A stretch of DNA of 64,000 nucleotides, taken from the NCBI GenBank assembly GCA_951799445.1, contig OX637288.1:27693288-27757287 (forward strand), in the 5' to 3' direction. A program made the translations under genes and the position numbers. Positions 33,099-45,870 of the stretch are shown piece by piece (within the stretch, counting starts at the first letter, position 1; each line of letters starts with the position of its first letter). The notes under the pieces are model-generated. The model saw nothing but the letters and a program-made list of their open reading frames with translations, did no database searches and had not been told where the DNA came from. The stretch is from Pseudisothecium myosuroides. Taxonomy: Eukaryota > Streptophyta > Bryopsida > Hypnales > Lembophyllaceae.

Positions 33099-34311
33099 GG
33101 ATATTAAATCTTATCCTATTCCAATACCATAGTCAACTAAATCTGGACTTCTGATGTCATTGAATTGAAGAGAAGGTTTCCCAAGTCTTATCTAAACATG
33201 ACGGTGCATAGAAACACCATCCGAAAGTGTCAGCCAAACCCAAGAAAAAAGGAGCTGCACAAAAGTAAAGTGAGTTGCAGGCACGAAGTTGTTCAGTTGT
33301 TCAGTCAAACAAACAAACGCTCGTTCAGTTGCTGTCTTTGACTGCGAAACAAAAACAGATGGCACTCAACATGAAGTGTCCAATTCCTCCCAGCACAACA
33401 ATATTTTACAGTACAACAGATCTGTTATTACATCGCTTTCTTCAGTTCGCTTGCCAGTCGAGCCAGCCCATTTCGTAACGGTTTCTCCACTTTTCCAAGC
33501 TTTTTGGAACAGTCAGTGTTGCAGCAAACAAAGCGTGGAGTGCACGCATCAGACATGAGTCATGTCAAGAGAGTGGCAAGGTGTGCCTATGAACTTCACA
33601 ATTCAAAACAGACACACACTCAGACACATCCTGCATTGAGAAGCTTTGCGCTTTTTTATTCGCAGATACAAAAATAGTAGCAATAATATAAATAATAATA
33701 TTACTAGGCTTAGAGTTTTGGTTGATAAATTCGTGCTACAATCTCGTAGCCCGAAGAAGAGACGTGGGACCAATATACACAAAAATGTCCACACCCCACA
33801 ATAATCGGTAATGTACACCTACCATAATGAGCATACATAAATGGCTATGGCTACGGGTCACTCGTCATCGTCATCGTCTTGTCATCCTCTCAAGAGAAGA
33901 AAAAAAGGTGCAACCACAAAAACAATTGGGGCTCTAAACAAATTAGGCTATGGCAGGCTGGCTACAGCTCTCTCTCTCTCTTGTACGGAGACGAGACATT
34001 CCTTTTTCTCTACACTCGCTCTAAATCCTCAGTCACTCTATTTGGCATCTGTGTCATCCAGAAGGTGGAGATTGTAGCATCATCATCAGCGTCCGCACAA
34101 ATCCCCTTTCCCAAGGACGGTTTTCTGTGTGAAGGGTTGGTTGAAAGGAGGGTTGGAAACAAACATAACATACCATCCACATGTGTTTCAAGGGTGGTTT
34201 ATTATCACAAACCCCACGTGTGTATGAATTTTTAAACTTTTTAAGGATCGTCCTCCTTCTTGTAGAGGAACACCGCTTGCTCACGTTTCAGTCGAATCTG
34301 GTCACCACCTG
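33099..34311. other. 3' flank of the HSPRO gene (minus strand)
   Basis: No independent gene seen. There is a short CT run at about 33968-33982. Possible 3'-terminal exons of the HSPRO gene overlap its right end (34241-34407); they are discussed in the HSPRO entry. The plus-strand frames here are uncharacterised. Confidence 0.4.
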
Positions 34312-34407
34312 TCAAGCCCCCATGGCTCCTTGGTACATATGGTGATTACTGGTATAAGCACGCACGGCATTTGCAAACTGCTTCTTTTCTATTGACCCTG
34401 CACTCTT
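34241..34407 (-). other. Candidate alternative last exon(s) of the HSPRO gene
   Basis: Two acceptor sites on the minus strand keep phase 0 with a donor at 35077/35076. Acceptor ..GATGCAG opens 34407-34312 (31 codons, KSAGSIEKKQFANAVRAY... then TGA). Acceptor ..GTGACCAG opens 34297-34241 (18 codons, IRLKREQAVFLYKKEDDP then TAA). Without splicing, the exon 3 frame reads 16 more residues from a pyrimidine-rich tract that looks like intron, ending at 35026. Sequence alone does not decide. Confidence 0.4.
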
Positions 34408-35025
34408 CTGCATCAACCACGAATTTCAATCAGTACACTACAAAATACTCCAATAAAATCAAAACCTGATCAAACAAACACACGCACCACTAGAACTCCA
34501 CAGTTTATTACACTGAGTGTCGCCATATCCACTGCATCTAAACCTGCCAAATAAGTCCCACTAACACTAAAACTCCATAAAACAAACTGACTAGGAACCA
34601 GCACAAGATAATGTGTAAGTGGAGCCACCAGCAAGCAAGCACCAAAATTTGCTGCAACCTTAAACTACATACGATACATTAAACAACATAAACTACATAA
34701 ATACGACGTCAAACTACATCAAACCACATAAACTACTTTAATACGACCTCAAAAACGACATTCTGGAGTATCCGGGATACAATCACCGACAGTAGCAAAC
34801 TCCATTCAAGCTTTCTTTAACACGCCCTTTCAAAACGACATTCTGAACTATCTCGCACACTTCGTAAACTGAACCAAAACTCCTACCGCATTCAAACGAC
34901 GTCCCAGTCCTTTTGTTTTGCAACATTAGAGACACTACCATCCACTGAACCAAAACTCGTCACACATCCAAACTAACTCTTACTCAGGCAACCCCCGACT
35001 ATAAAATCCTACTACCAATTCCATT

Positions 35026-38000
35026 CTAACACCCCCAAAAGCAAAAAAAAGAAGAGAGAGAGAACACCCGAGATACCTTATTCGGACTTCGACTTTCTTC
35101 TCCATTCTTCACACTATCCCCACTGTCACTATTCTCCACACTCGAATTCTCGCCACCACTGACTCCTTCCTCCTCCTTTTCTTCTTCTTGGTCTTCTTGT
35201 TGTTCTTCTTCTTCTCCTTCTCTCGACCTCTTCTCCACCATGAGCTGCCTCATAATCGCCCCTTCCTCCAACTCCGGATGATGATGCCAGTAGCTTCCCA
35301 GAAACGTCTTCGCCCCGTCCAAGCTCGGAAAGTACGGCGGCTCGAAGTAAATCTGCGACAAGGCATCTGCAGCCGACACGGGATCCATGGTGGTGTCCTT
35401 GGGATTCGTTACCAGTGTGGCTTTGTACTCTCCGCTGCCCATGACGGAGATGACGAGCTGTTGGTAGGCGAAGTAGAACTGGCGGACGGCGGCTTCCACG
35501 GCTTGGAAGGCTTGAAGCAGGTGGATGGTGGACGAGTGGTGGAACGAAGGGTGGGTGTGGGTGCGTGTGCCGTGGGTGTGGAGGAGGTCAAGGATGGCTT
35601 CTTGTAAGCGGGGGCCGCCTTTGGGGTCGGGGTTGACGCCGACGACCTTGGGGACCAGGTGACGGAGCTCCTTGCAGGCTTTCGTCACGTGGCGGAGGCG
35701 GGTGGAGCGGAGGCAGTAGGCGCCTGCAAGGACAACAACAGGACAGAAATGGAGATCAGAAAGAAGGATCCAGAAATGGATAGAACGATCCACAAATTGA
35801 GGTCAGAAAGAGAACGGTTCACGAATCGATGTGAGAAACAATGCTTCACAAGCTTATGTCAGGAACAACAATGATATCAGAAATGATGATATCAGAAATA
35901 ACTCTCCCCAAATTGATATCAGAGATGACGCTCTGGACGTGCCGTTTCTAGCAGAAACTGGGGTAACAGAGATCTGGGTGGGCAATAGTCATGGCTATCA
36001 GAAACTGGGAAGTTCTGTGGGTTTCGGGTCGGAAATCAAGTCTAAGCTGATGTAGACCGACAGAAATGGACTCCGAGTGATGAAGCTCTTAAACATTATG
36101 CACCGTCTCCTATCAGAAACCCATGGACCTACCCTGTTTCTGATGGGGAAGACCGCCCTACCAGAGCCAGTTCCTGATAGCAATTCCCGAAGGGTCTGCT
36201 CTAGAAAGTCGGTCTACAGCAGCTTAGTCAGACATGGACAAGAGTGATAAAGCAACATGAACCCAGATTGCTGTCAGATATGGCGACCTTGGGGTACAAT
36301 AGTCATGCCTTTCAGAAACTGGTCAGGTCTGTAGGTTCCTAGGAGATAAAGTCGGGCTACAGCTGTTTAGTCAGGAACGGAAACCGAGTGATACAGCAAC
36401 ATGAATTCAAAAGCTCCATGGATAGAGAAGAGATCAAATGGAGCATGGTACTGCATACATGAACCAATAAGTGCCCGTATCGCTACAAGTGGCTGCTTCC
36501 GTATCTATAAAAGTGCAAATTATACATTCAGAAACGAAATGCATCGGCAGAAAGAAATCATGCCTAATCTTTTTGAAATAGGAAAAAAAATATTAATTCT
36601 TTTTGGAAGTTACTGCAATCAACCGTAAGCTTCGAAAGTGGGATTTCCAATTGTTAGTTTAAGCCACTTAAGGATGAATAAAATATTTGGTATGCATATG
36701 AGTTGTATCCCTACCTCCACCGATGTGTTCCGTGCTGACCGCCGTCCCGTCCTGCGAAATCGCCAGCTCCTCCTTCAGGCGCATGAAATCGTCCGGGTCC
36801 ATGATTTGCAACAAGTCCAGAGTGGAGATCAAGAGCTTCCAGACACGCTCCACCACCCAGCAGCTCTTGGCCGCCACTTCGCAGTTGCCCATCTTCACAT
36901 TCTCCTCCACTGTTTGAAGCAAGCCGGACGCCACCTCCAACCACGCCTCAAACATTTGGTGCACAGTGGAGAGCGTGTGGTCCTCCGGGTGACCAGGAAT
37001 CGATTGACGACATGCGTACACCTGCAGAAACATCACCCAAATTAAAGCCTAATTGCAACAACTCCGTGAACCTCGCAAATCACGCAACTGGTAACACTCT
37101 AGAAGAATTTTGGTCCATCACAAGAGTTTCTTACGAACATTAGGAAAAAAGATGCGAGTAAGCAAGGTACACGTCTAATTTCAATGGATTCATTGTGAAA
37201 GACCGAATTTCTACGAGTAACATTGGAGGTTATGTAAAGCTCGCACATCACGCAGCTGGGAAGCGTTACAACACACGGGTCCTCACTCAATGAACTCGTG
37301 CACTGCAATTAAAAAGAACTAAGCCTTAGTCGCAAAGGAATTTCTAAGAACCTGAAGGACCATAAATTCTACCCGAGAAATTGCGAATTACATCAAACCT
37401 AGAAACTTCTCAAATCTTGCACCTGATAAGCATCAATCATTGGAGAATAGTGGTAACCGGGAACCTCCCCTGCAAGACGCCACTAGCAAATGTCGAATGG
37501 ATTCTCTATTCTAACCTTGGTAATCTATAAGAACTCCTTAGAAACCAGAAATGTGCTTCACATCTAAAAACGAGCTAAACCTTAGTCACTAAACAATACT
37601 GCAATTTCAAACTGCCCGTTGGAAGGCCCGAAAAAACCTCTACTTGAGAGAATTGAAGAATAGAGAATGGAGGAAGCGACATGGAAGAGGCAGAGGAAGA
37701 GGAGCACAAGCAAGCACCATGTAAATCATTGGAGAACAGTGGTAATCCGGAACCTCCCCTGCCAGATATCTGTAGCAGATGCAGAATCGATTATCCATTC
37801 TAACCTTGGTAATCTCTATCTATCAGGCCCTTCAAAAGCAGAACTCTGCTTCACATCTAAAACGAACTAAACCGTAGTCCATACAGAATTTCCGAGTACC
37901 CATTGGAAGCCAGCAAAACACTACTACAGAAAATTGAAGCATACGAAATGGAGGAAGCTCTAGAATGGAAGCGAGAGAGACAGAGACAGAGCAGCACTTG

Positions 38001-38666
38001 TTGCATCCCTCCCATACGTACCTCAAGAGGTTGGCAAATAAGATCATACTCCAACACGGGCTTCCCTGCCAAGTTCGGTTCCCCCAGTCCCAACGTAAAC
38101 GGCGCCCTGGACATCTTCCCTTCAATCGCAAACTGCAGCCTCCCACTCACCGTCTGCGCCGTCCGCCACGACGCCAGTCTCGGCAACAAGCTCTCCTTAC
38201 TCAACCTGCTCACCACCGCCTTCTCCCCCGACTTATGCCACACCACGTAACTGTGCGCCGTCGCCGTCGCCGTCGGGGCCTCCTCGTCTCCTTCCACAAT
38301 ACACGAAAGAATCTCCAGCTGTGAGCTTGCGAGACTCTCCAGACGACGCACCCATTCCTCCCTGTCCATGTAAGGGCGAGTATCGCAGAGAACGCCTGAG
38401 ATCAAGCGAAACAGAAGCTCCAGGCTGTGAAGCGCAGGCTTGACGATGGGTTCATTGCGCCAGGTTGTAACCCTTGTTTGCCAGAGAGTTGTGAGTTCCG
38501 GGAGGTGGAGGTAAAGCTCGTAAGCTTCGACTTGTGAAGGAGAAGGTTGGACTAAGGCTTCCATGTCGCAGTTGGCGAGGGAGACGGAAACTGGTAGCCC
38601 AGGGAAGGGCGCCCGTGAACGAACGTCGTTGGGGTGAGTGTAATCCATGGGTGGTCGACGCTCCAT
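35026..38666 (-). CDS. HSPRO-family protein (Hs1pro-1-like), at least three exons
   Basis: Minus strand: exon 1 38666-38022, exon 2 37021-36715, exon 3 35723-35026; introns 38021-37022 and 36714-35724, all GT..AG, with phases 0 and 1 that rejoin the frame. 549 residues. HSPRO proteins are plant-specific, linked to nematode resistance, basal defence and energy signalling (SnRK1 binding in Arabidopsis). Conserved blocks: YELYLHLPEL..LW (about 50-62), PFTLGLGEPNLAGKPVLEYD (about 187-206), CWVVERVWKLL..DLLQIMDPDDF, CLRSTRLRHVTKACKELRH, GGPRLQEAI, IHLLQAFQAVEAAVRQFYF and YFPSLDGAKTFLG. A Glu-rich acidic tail follows. Start at 38666 is my choice; an in-frame ATG at 38771 would add 35 residues. Exon 3 may instead be cut at 35077 (AAG|GTATCT) and joined in frame to a last exon at 34407-34312 (ending YQGAMGA, stop) or 34297-34241. 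Angiosperm HSPRO genes are, as I recall, intronless. Confidence 0.9.
35860..36420. repeat. Diverged tandem repeats in HSPRO intron 2
   Basis: ATATCAGAAAT motifs recur at 35865-35925, and a block of GTCATG.CT.TCAGAAACTGG, then ..TCTGT.GGTT and GAGTGAT.AAGC, recurs near 35988, 36200 and 36305. Part of the intron grew by duplication. Confidence 0.55.
37424..37990. repeat. 288-bp tandem duplication in HSPRO intron 1
   Basis: TCATTGGAGAAYAGTGGTAA at 37437 and 37725, then GGAACCTCCCCTGC, CATTCTAACCTTGGTAATCT and ACTAAACC.TAGTC.., and the ATGGAGGAAGC block, repeat in the same order at about 288-bp spacing. The second unit ends close to the exon 1 donor. Confidence 0.75.
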
Positions 38667-40560
38667 GAATGTTAACAAAGTAAAAGAAGAACAGAAGGTT
38701 TTGGATATGGGATCCAAGTGGGGGTGGAGGAGATCAGGGGGGATGAAGCTCTTGACGGAGAGGAACAGCAAAACGCGAACATTTCCTGGTGGAAACTGGG
38801 ACGCAGTTTAGTGCTTAGGCGAGGAATCACGCCGCGCTTGGATTGTTGTGACGAGCTGTAGTGGTGATGGCGATGATTGTCGAAGGGAGAAGTTTGAAAT
38901 GTTCAAATTTGCGTGAAATTTGAAACGGGCGGCGGCGGCGGCGGCGGAGGTGGATGTTGTCGCGCGCGGAGTTTCTTCGAGCTCCGACGGAATCTCTTCC
39001 TGTGTAGCACCGACGCGCTGGGACCTTGTTTCGTAATTTGGTGGCGACGGTCGGGGATTCCTTCGTTTGTGCGAGGGAAACACGCGACTGTACCTGCGAG
39101 ATTGTTTAAAAGAGTCAAGCAGTTGTTGCACCAAACATGGGACGAAATCATAAAGCTAGAGGGAAACACCGACAAGCCTTGAACGTGCAACAGCAAGAGA
39201 AGCTCTTCTATGGAACAACAGCTATGGCGAAATCGGAACTGCTCAGATTTTCACTCCGACGCTTGCATGTAATTAATCCCGAACAATCTCCCCCAGATTC
39301 TGACCAATCTAATGAAACAGAAGATCGGCAAGCTTGCTGTTCCAATCTTTTCAAACCCTGCTCTCTCAAAACTCTCTCCCCGCGGTAACTGATTAAACCG
39401 AAAGCTCTTGTTTCGGCAAGTGCACACAACGAGGATATGGTAACTAAGCTTCTTAATACACTCCCTTCGAAACTCGGTCACTATCAAGCTATTTGAAAAT
39501 GACTTCAACCGACCGACCGCACCGAACCCAAAACAAAAAATTCTTCGTTTTTTCGCAGTTCCAGATCAAGTAGACAACGCTCCAAACAAGTGTAACCCAA
39601 GCTACCAAAACCCCGCCCCAGTCGCAACGAATTCAAATCCCACAGGAACCCCATGTATTCAAAGGCTCAAACGTAGTAATATCAACCTCCGCTTCCAAAG
39701 TTTTCCAAAACAAAACTCCAACCCTTGCACCGGATTGCTTCCAACACTGGAATCTTGCGATGTATCGATGCTTCGTGTCTACGCTTACACAAAAACTGGC
39801 ACAAACACTATTCTGTTACAGATCACAAGCTCTCACTTCTAAATCACAAAACTTGGAAACTGGATTGCTCTTACGCTCTATCTCTTCAGCTCGCGGTGAT
39901 GCAGTGTTGTAAGATAGTGATGAACGCTGATTCAAAGCAGCAAGTGTATATCCGATCCAAATCCCTGTCAACCCACAACTACCAACCTCCAAATCCGCTC
40001 CCCTTCTTCCTGCGCACTTGCCGGTCCGTTATTAGTATTCTAATGGCGTTTCCGCCGCGTCAGCACCCATGCCTGGCAAAGTCAAATGAATCCACGCCTG
40101 CGCTGGCAACGCAAGCCCTTCGGACTGTGTTATGGGTCAAAAAAACCATTAAAAAAAATAAAACATTTTTTGCCTTCGGATTGAATCAAATATCATAAAA
40201 AAATAGGGAAATAGCCTCAGGAATTGGGGATTCCTCATCCGCAGGCAACAAGGACGGAACTCTCCAGTAACCAACTTGTACTGTAGTACAGTCGTCACCA
40301 CCAGAAAAATTTAACAATATCTTCATCAGGCTGATGAATCATTCACTCACAGTTTCCTCAGTCCTTCGCCTCCTTTTTCTTTCTTTTCTTTTTTTGAATT
40401 CTGTTTGTTGGAGATCATGTTCTTCCACCGGCAACTGATGAATGTACTGAACTCCAAGCTTCCTGGATTGACCCCATAGCGCCTCCAAAAGCGTGTGCAA
40501 GCCAGATTTGAGGATAGACATGAGGCGCGTTCCTTATTTCAGACGCCGGCGCGGCCGCGC
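38667..40560. promoter_or_regulatory. Upstream region of the HSPRO gene
   Basis: Holds a (GGC)n run at about 38930-38948 in a GC-rich zone that could be 5' UTR or core promoter. A minus-strand 60-codon frame (40521-40339) lies just below a strongly GC-rich patch (CCGGCGCGGCCGCGCGG at about 40541). It might be an upstream leader exon, but I recognise no product. No other gene is seen. Confidence 0.4.
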
Positions 40561-41839
40561 GGAGATCTTCGTTTTCGGTAGATTTCTCGGTAACGGCTGC
40601 GTTCTGTGGCGGTTGGTAGATTTTCGGTGAGACTCTAGGAGCGGTGTAGAGTTTGAAAGAAGGATGTTCGTTTGGTGTGGATATTCGTCGGTCCCCGATG
40701 ATGTGGAAGTCTAGTCAGGTTTAGTGGGGGGGTGGGGGGGGGGTTAAGTTTAACTGTTTATTTAGTACTGTAGCTCTAGCTGAAGATTTTATTATGTCGT
40801 GTCGTGTCATGTCCACAGCTGCCGGCACTGTTTCTTTTCCGGTTGTTGGTTTAGTGTGTCACTGCAGTAAACATGATCCATGTGCATTTAATGCTGAAAT
40901 TATCCTACCAATATTACATGTGAAGGAGATACAAAGAGGGGCTTTTTATGGGTGGCAAAAGGAATTGAAATAATTAGGAAATGGTCAGGGCTGGATCACC
41001 TCATCTGGTCAGGCGTGTGGACCCAGATAAACGTGGATAAATGTTTTTAAAAAAATAAAATTAAAATGCTTATAATATGTTATAGTTGGTTAACTGTATA
41101 ATTTTCTACCTCTCTGAAGAAATTTTGGATCAAGGATCCCAAGTGTAAATTCAAAATTTTTGATCTGTGCTAAACGAAACAAGACCGTGAGACTCTGTCA
41201 GAGGTGAACATCAATCTTATTTTTTTTTATAGTGAACCGGTTGGACCCCACCAATTCCCACTGTAACCAAAACTTAACCGCGTTGCGTGTTGCGTAGTGT
41301 GAATGTGGTTGTAGATAGGATTTGGAAACTTCGATTCAAAAACCATAGTTGATGCATAGTTGATGCAAGAGTAGATGTCATAGTTTTCTGTCCAGAGGAT
41401 GGAGCCAATAAATTAATGTGTTTTTCTCCTTGGTGGAATTGTTTGGAGATGGGTCTATAAAACCTGTTAAGATTTAGACGAGGCTTAGAAAATATTAACA
41501 TAAATTTTGATTTCATTTATTTTGGATAGTGGAGAAGCAATTGAACATGGATGAAACATTCAAAATATGGATGAAATTTGGTTATCATTTGAAAGTGAAC
41601 ACATTCAATCATAAAAAAAGTGACACCATCCAATTGGATAGCAATTTTAGGGATTTCATCCTCTGGTAAGGAAGAATAGAAATAGTAGAACCATATTCAA
41701 TTCTTTATTGGCTCAACACTACAGGGAAGGAGGCATTGTATCAATACAAGTTATTTCAAGGAAGTTTGAACCCCTCATTTTCATTCTATTTCTTTCCCAT
41801 GGCTTCTCAACAACTTGTGGATGGTGTTTTTGAGTGGAT
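40561..41839. other. Intergenic, GC-rich then AT-rich
   Basis: A G-run at 40726-40742 and a T-run near 41220. No gene is recognised. Confidence 0.4.
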
Positions 41840-42129
41840 AAGGTGAGTACATCCAAATCACACCCCATCAAAACTCCGTCATCATCACTCTATGTACATC
41901 TTCAAAATCAATATGTATCAATGTGAAAGGAAGGGTTGAAGGTTCTTTTGGTAGAGATTCTGAAATCGTTTCTAACTTTTGCATACAATATCCAAATGCC
42001 ACATTCTTTGGTGCGTTGGAGCCTCTTCCACTTGCCAACAAGAAAATCAATAAAAATTTCACCAATCTAATAATAATAACTAACTAAGCACAGTAGCAAA
42101 AGCGCGGCGGCTTTGCAGGTACCCACCTT
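41840..42129. mobile_element. AAGGTGGGTAC-type MITE, copy 1
   Basis: Left AAGGTGAGTACATCCAAATC, minus-strand right AAGGTGGGTACCTGCAAAGC; 290 bp. Interior shared with 43929-44202, 47936-48213 and the host at 57728-59049: ATGTACATCT.CAAAATCAA, AACTTTTGCATACAATATCC, GTGCGTTGGA.CCTC. Non-coding. Confidence 0.8.
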
Positions 42130-43928
42130 CGTCACTGATGCGATTTGAACACCCTCCAGACATACTCAAAAGCCACCAATTCCTTGGTACCATTTGGGGG
42201 AGCCTCCAACAAACAGTGTCTGTTCAAAAGCAAAACCATAATTTGTGCACTCTGGGCATCACTCAAGCTGCTGAATGGATAAATAGGCAGACTCAGTTGA
42301 TGCTTCTGCAGACAGAATAGCGTATTCAAGGGCCTTTTATCTATCAACTATTCAACTGATGAGTGTGATCCAAGGCATCTGATCATTGTCTGAGTTTCCC
42401 AAACTCTGGCACTGTAAGTTAGAACTACTGAGGATTTTGTAATTCCAATTTTGAAAAGCAACAGTTCTAGATCAACAGAATTTCATGCCAAAGCCACTCG
42501 TAGCATGAATATTATTGTATGCTCTGGGGATGTAAAAAAATCTGCTAGAATTGGTGGTGTTTGGTGCTACTGTACTAGCTTTGGATATTCGAAGAACAAG
42601 CTTATAATTAACTATAACAATTGGATGATTATGAGTACTTGTGAACGTGTCAATCAAAGGTTTGTATAACTTGTCGTGCATGGCAATGGCAAGGCTTGAG
42701 TGAGCGAGTGAAATGGCCATGTCGGTCTGCAGTGTCTGAAATTCCTCTTAGCTTGAGTGATTTCACAGACAAAAAACTTATAAATAGCCAAGTGAAAAAG
42801 AACTAGTAATATTTAAAAACGAGAGCATATTTGATCTAGTATGCTTCTTTTTGTCCCAATTGAATTTTTTATGCTGTTCTTAAAAATGAAAATTAGAAAG
42901 AAAATGGCATAGCAGCCATGTCACTACGCTATCTACCATATTTATGGTCACAAGATGTCAAATGCATTTTAATATTTTTTTGCTAATGTATTAAATGATT
43001 ACTCCGTACATGTTATCATGTACAAAATCTCCTTCAAGTTGTCAATGGACCCCCGAGTGGAACCCCAAAGAAACTCACATTTATAAATGCCCATTCTGAT
43101 TGATTGTGTTGTATAAAATAAAATTTGTTTGAAGCCAAATTTACATGACTGCAATTAGTGAAAGAAAATTCCATGACTTGGCCCAAAAATACATGAAATT
43201 TGAACCAAAATAGTCCTCCATTTCACTTACACAAAAAAAACTAAAATTTAATTAAGCCCACTAAAGACATTGTTGTCCTTCAATTGGGAGGGGATAAAGA
43301 CACAACCAAGATATTACCGGTATGAAAATAGTTCTAGAAACAGATGCCAAAATCTTAGGAAATTTATATTTTCAAAAAAACAAGTTTTTAATTTTGAAAA
43401 AAAAAATAGAATATTGGCAAAAAAAACTTTGGTTTATTAAGCATCTTCCAAACCTTATTTGGGTGGAAAAATTAAATATTTGACATAGAAGTGCCAACCC
43501 TACCCCTCCACTTGCAATAGCTACTTGTAGTTATAAGTGGGACCCAATATGAACAAATCCTTAATTCACGCCAACCTCATCAAAGCATTGGAGTCAAGAT
43601 AAACAAGCCTATTACCAAACAAATTTGCTATCTAGGTACCTTGGAAAAGCTATTCGTCAACTCACGTGTTTTCCAAAGACTGAGGAATTTGAAAGAAGTC
43701 ATTTGCAAGTAGAATCAAGCCATTCCCAAGCACAAAAAAATGAATTTTCTAAGATTTTTCAAAAAAAATTGGCAAAGCGTGGGTAGACATGATGCTAAAG
43801 GGTTGCTACTGTAATAAGATTGCGTTAATGGGTGGGTAACTGATGCAAATAGGAGGGCATGTCCAGTAGATGTCGAAACTGGGTGACTAATGGCATTGGG
43901 TTGTTCTAAATTATTTCTCCCTCTCTAT
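42130..43928. other. Intergenic, no gene seen
   Basis: AT-rich; only short open frames with no recognised domains and A-runs near 43390. Confidence 0.45.
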
Positions 43929-44202
43929 AAGGTAGGTACACCCAAACGTGCCACTGACCTTAAACCGCCATCTTTACACTATGTACATCTCCAAAATCAA
44001 TTATGTACCTATGTGGAAGAAACCATTTTAGAACCAAACTTTGTTCCTTAATAACTTTTGCATACAATATCCAAATGCCACATTCTCTAGTGCGTTGGAA
44101 CCTCCTTTCACTTGCCGACAAGAATACATGAAAATTTGACCAGTCCAAGAATAGGAACTAGGCTCAGTAGCAAAAAGTGGCGGTTTTGGGTGTACCCACC
44201 TT
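43929..44202. mobile_element. AAGGTGGGTAC-type MITE, copy 2 (empty site for copy F)
   Basis: Left AAGGTAGGTACACCCAAACG, minus-strand right AAGGTGGGTACACCCAAAAC; 274 bp. It contains GTTCCTTAATAACTTTTGC uninterrupted, whose equivalent in the 57.7-kb copy is split by TTAA element F. Confidence 0.85.
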
Positions 44203-45870
44203 AAACCTCACCATAAAACACAGTATCATCTAGAAGAGCTCACAAAACTGGCAACAGACCCTGCTCTTGCCCCTTTGGTTGTTTTTGTTAAAAAAAAGGT
44301 TGCTAGAAAATGCTCTAGAAAATGTAAAAATCTCTGCCAAGCCAAGGACGTGATCCTTTGGTTCTGTGTACTTGGTTCCTTTTATCAATGGAATTGGTCC
44401 ATGTGTTTCAAGAGAAAAAAAAACACCTGGCAACAGCCTGGTACAGGCACTGGTCGATCGATCGACCCCCAACTGAACTCCTGTTGCGACAGGAAATTGC
44501 ATCATCAGGTGTTGACGAGTCCACCTGCACAATGTATGAATGAATGATGTGGGAGCTTTGGCACGTGGGTCAGCACGCGAAAAGTCCTTACCTTACCTTA
44601 CCTTACCATATGCCTTACACAGCAATGGATGTCCAACCAAACATGCTCGACTCGGATTCTCTCTCCTGGCCCAGCCAGTGCAGGTCCGTCTGCAGGTCTG
44701 GAACCAAAGCCGCGTGATTCTCCGTCGAAAGTGAACCACTGGGTCCGAGGCACTTTCACTGTCAAAGAGATGGCCAGGCTCCTTCTCCCAAGACACTGGA
44801 CGGACTTTGTTATCTAAACCTACCTCACACAAGAGCAAGTGTTTTTTTTCTTCCAAGTTTGTAGACTTGAAAAAGAGCAACACGGTTTCGGATATACAGT
44901 AACTAAAAAGCGGGATTCATCCGTCTGTCTAGAACTGAATTCAACCCGCTCTTGGATATTGTTCGAATCCAGAATTGACTGGCAGATTCAAAGTGGGGTT
45001 TGGGTCCACAATCCACTGAGGTATCTGCTCGCATTTGTTGCTACGTATTCTACATCACGGGGTGCTGCGTATGTCGGCTGGAAGCATTTTGGGTTTACAT
45101 TCAAGGCTTTTTTTTTTTTTGGCTTTTTGGTGCCAGATTGCACCAGAAAAATATAATCTGGCAGAGAATGCCAAAAAACTTGGATGACATTAGTAAAAAA
45201 AAAACTTCAAATTTTAAAAAAATGTTGGATAAAATCGCCAAATTGTGGATGAAAATCAAAGTATAGAAATGTGGTATGTACTAATGTGATATTTTCTATC
45301 CAATGAATTTTGAAATTTGGAGCACCACTGTAACATTTTAAATCGCCACTTTCGCACTTCTAAAAAATGAAAAAAAAAAAAAAAAGAGCCCGGTTACATT
45401 GATCATTCTCACATTGCAAGTTTGGGGGTTTCTTTTAGACTACCATTGACTAGCAGGTTCGCCAAGGCAAAAGCAAAGGCAAATAATTATTAAAAGTGGA
45501 GAAAATCCAATTCTAGAGTGGAATGTGGACCCAGAATCGCACTTTGAATCTGCCACTCAATTTTTTTCTAGATATTTTTCTCAGAAGATTTTTAAAAAGA
45601 ATTCTCAGCGTGAAGGTGAAATAGGGTTTTCTCCACCCTGACACTAAGAATTCTTTTTAAGAATAGGATCCTTTACATAAATGGTGAAATTAGGTTGCCC
45701 CTCACTAATTTCTCGACATTCTACACTATATAAATATTGATTGTTTCTCAGGAATGCACTACTTTGGAATTATATATTGTTGTAATTGGGACTCATGAAC
45801 TTCCATGTGTACAAACAAAAATATTTGCAGAAATATTTGTTGACCTTGATGGCTTGTAAAGTAACTTTCT
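44203..45870. other. Intergenic with small microsatellite
   Basis: A (CCTTA)n run of about four units at 44586-44606. A 62-codon plus-strand frame (44629-44817) lies in GC-richer DNA but I recognise no domain. A- and T-runs lie at 45108-45120 and 45370-45385. No gene is supported. Confidence 0.4.

Noticed and set aside
44629..44817. 62-codon plus-strand frame in GC-richer DNA
   Set aside because: No recognisable motif, no neighbouring exon, and its length is compatible with chance.
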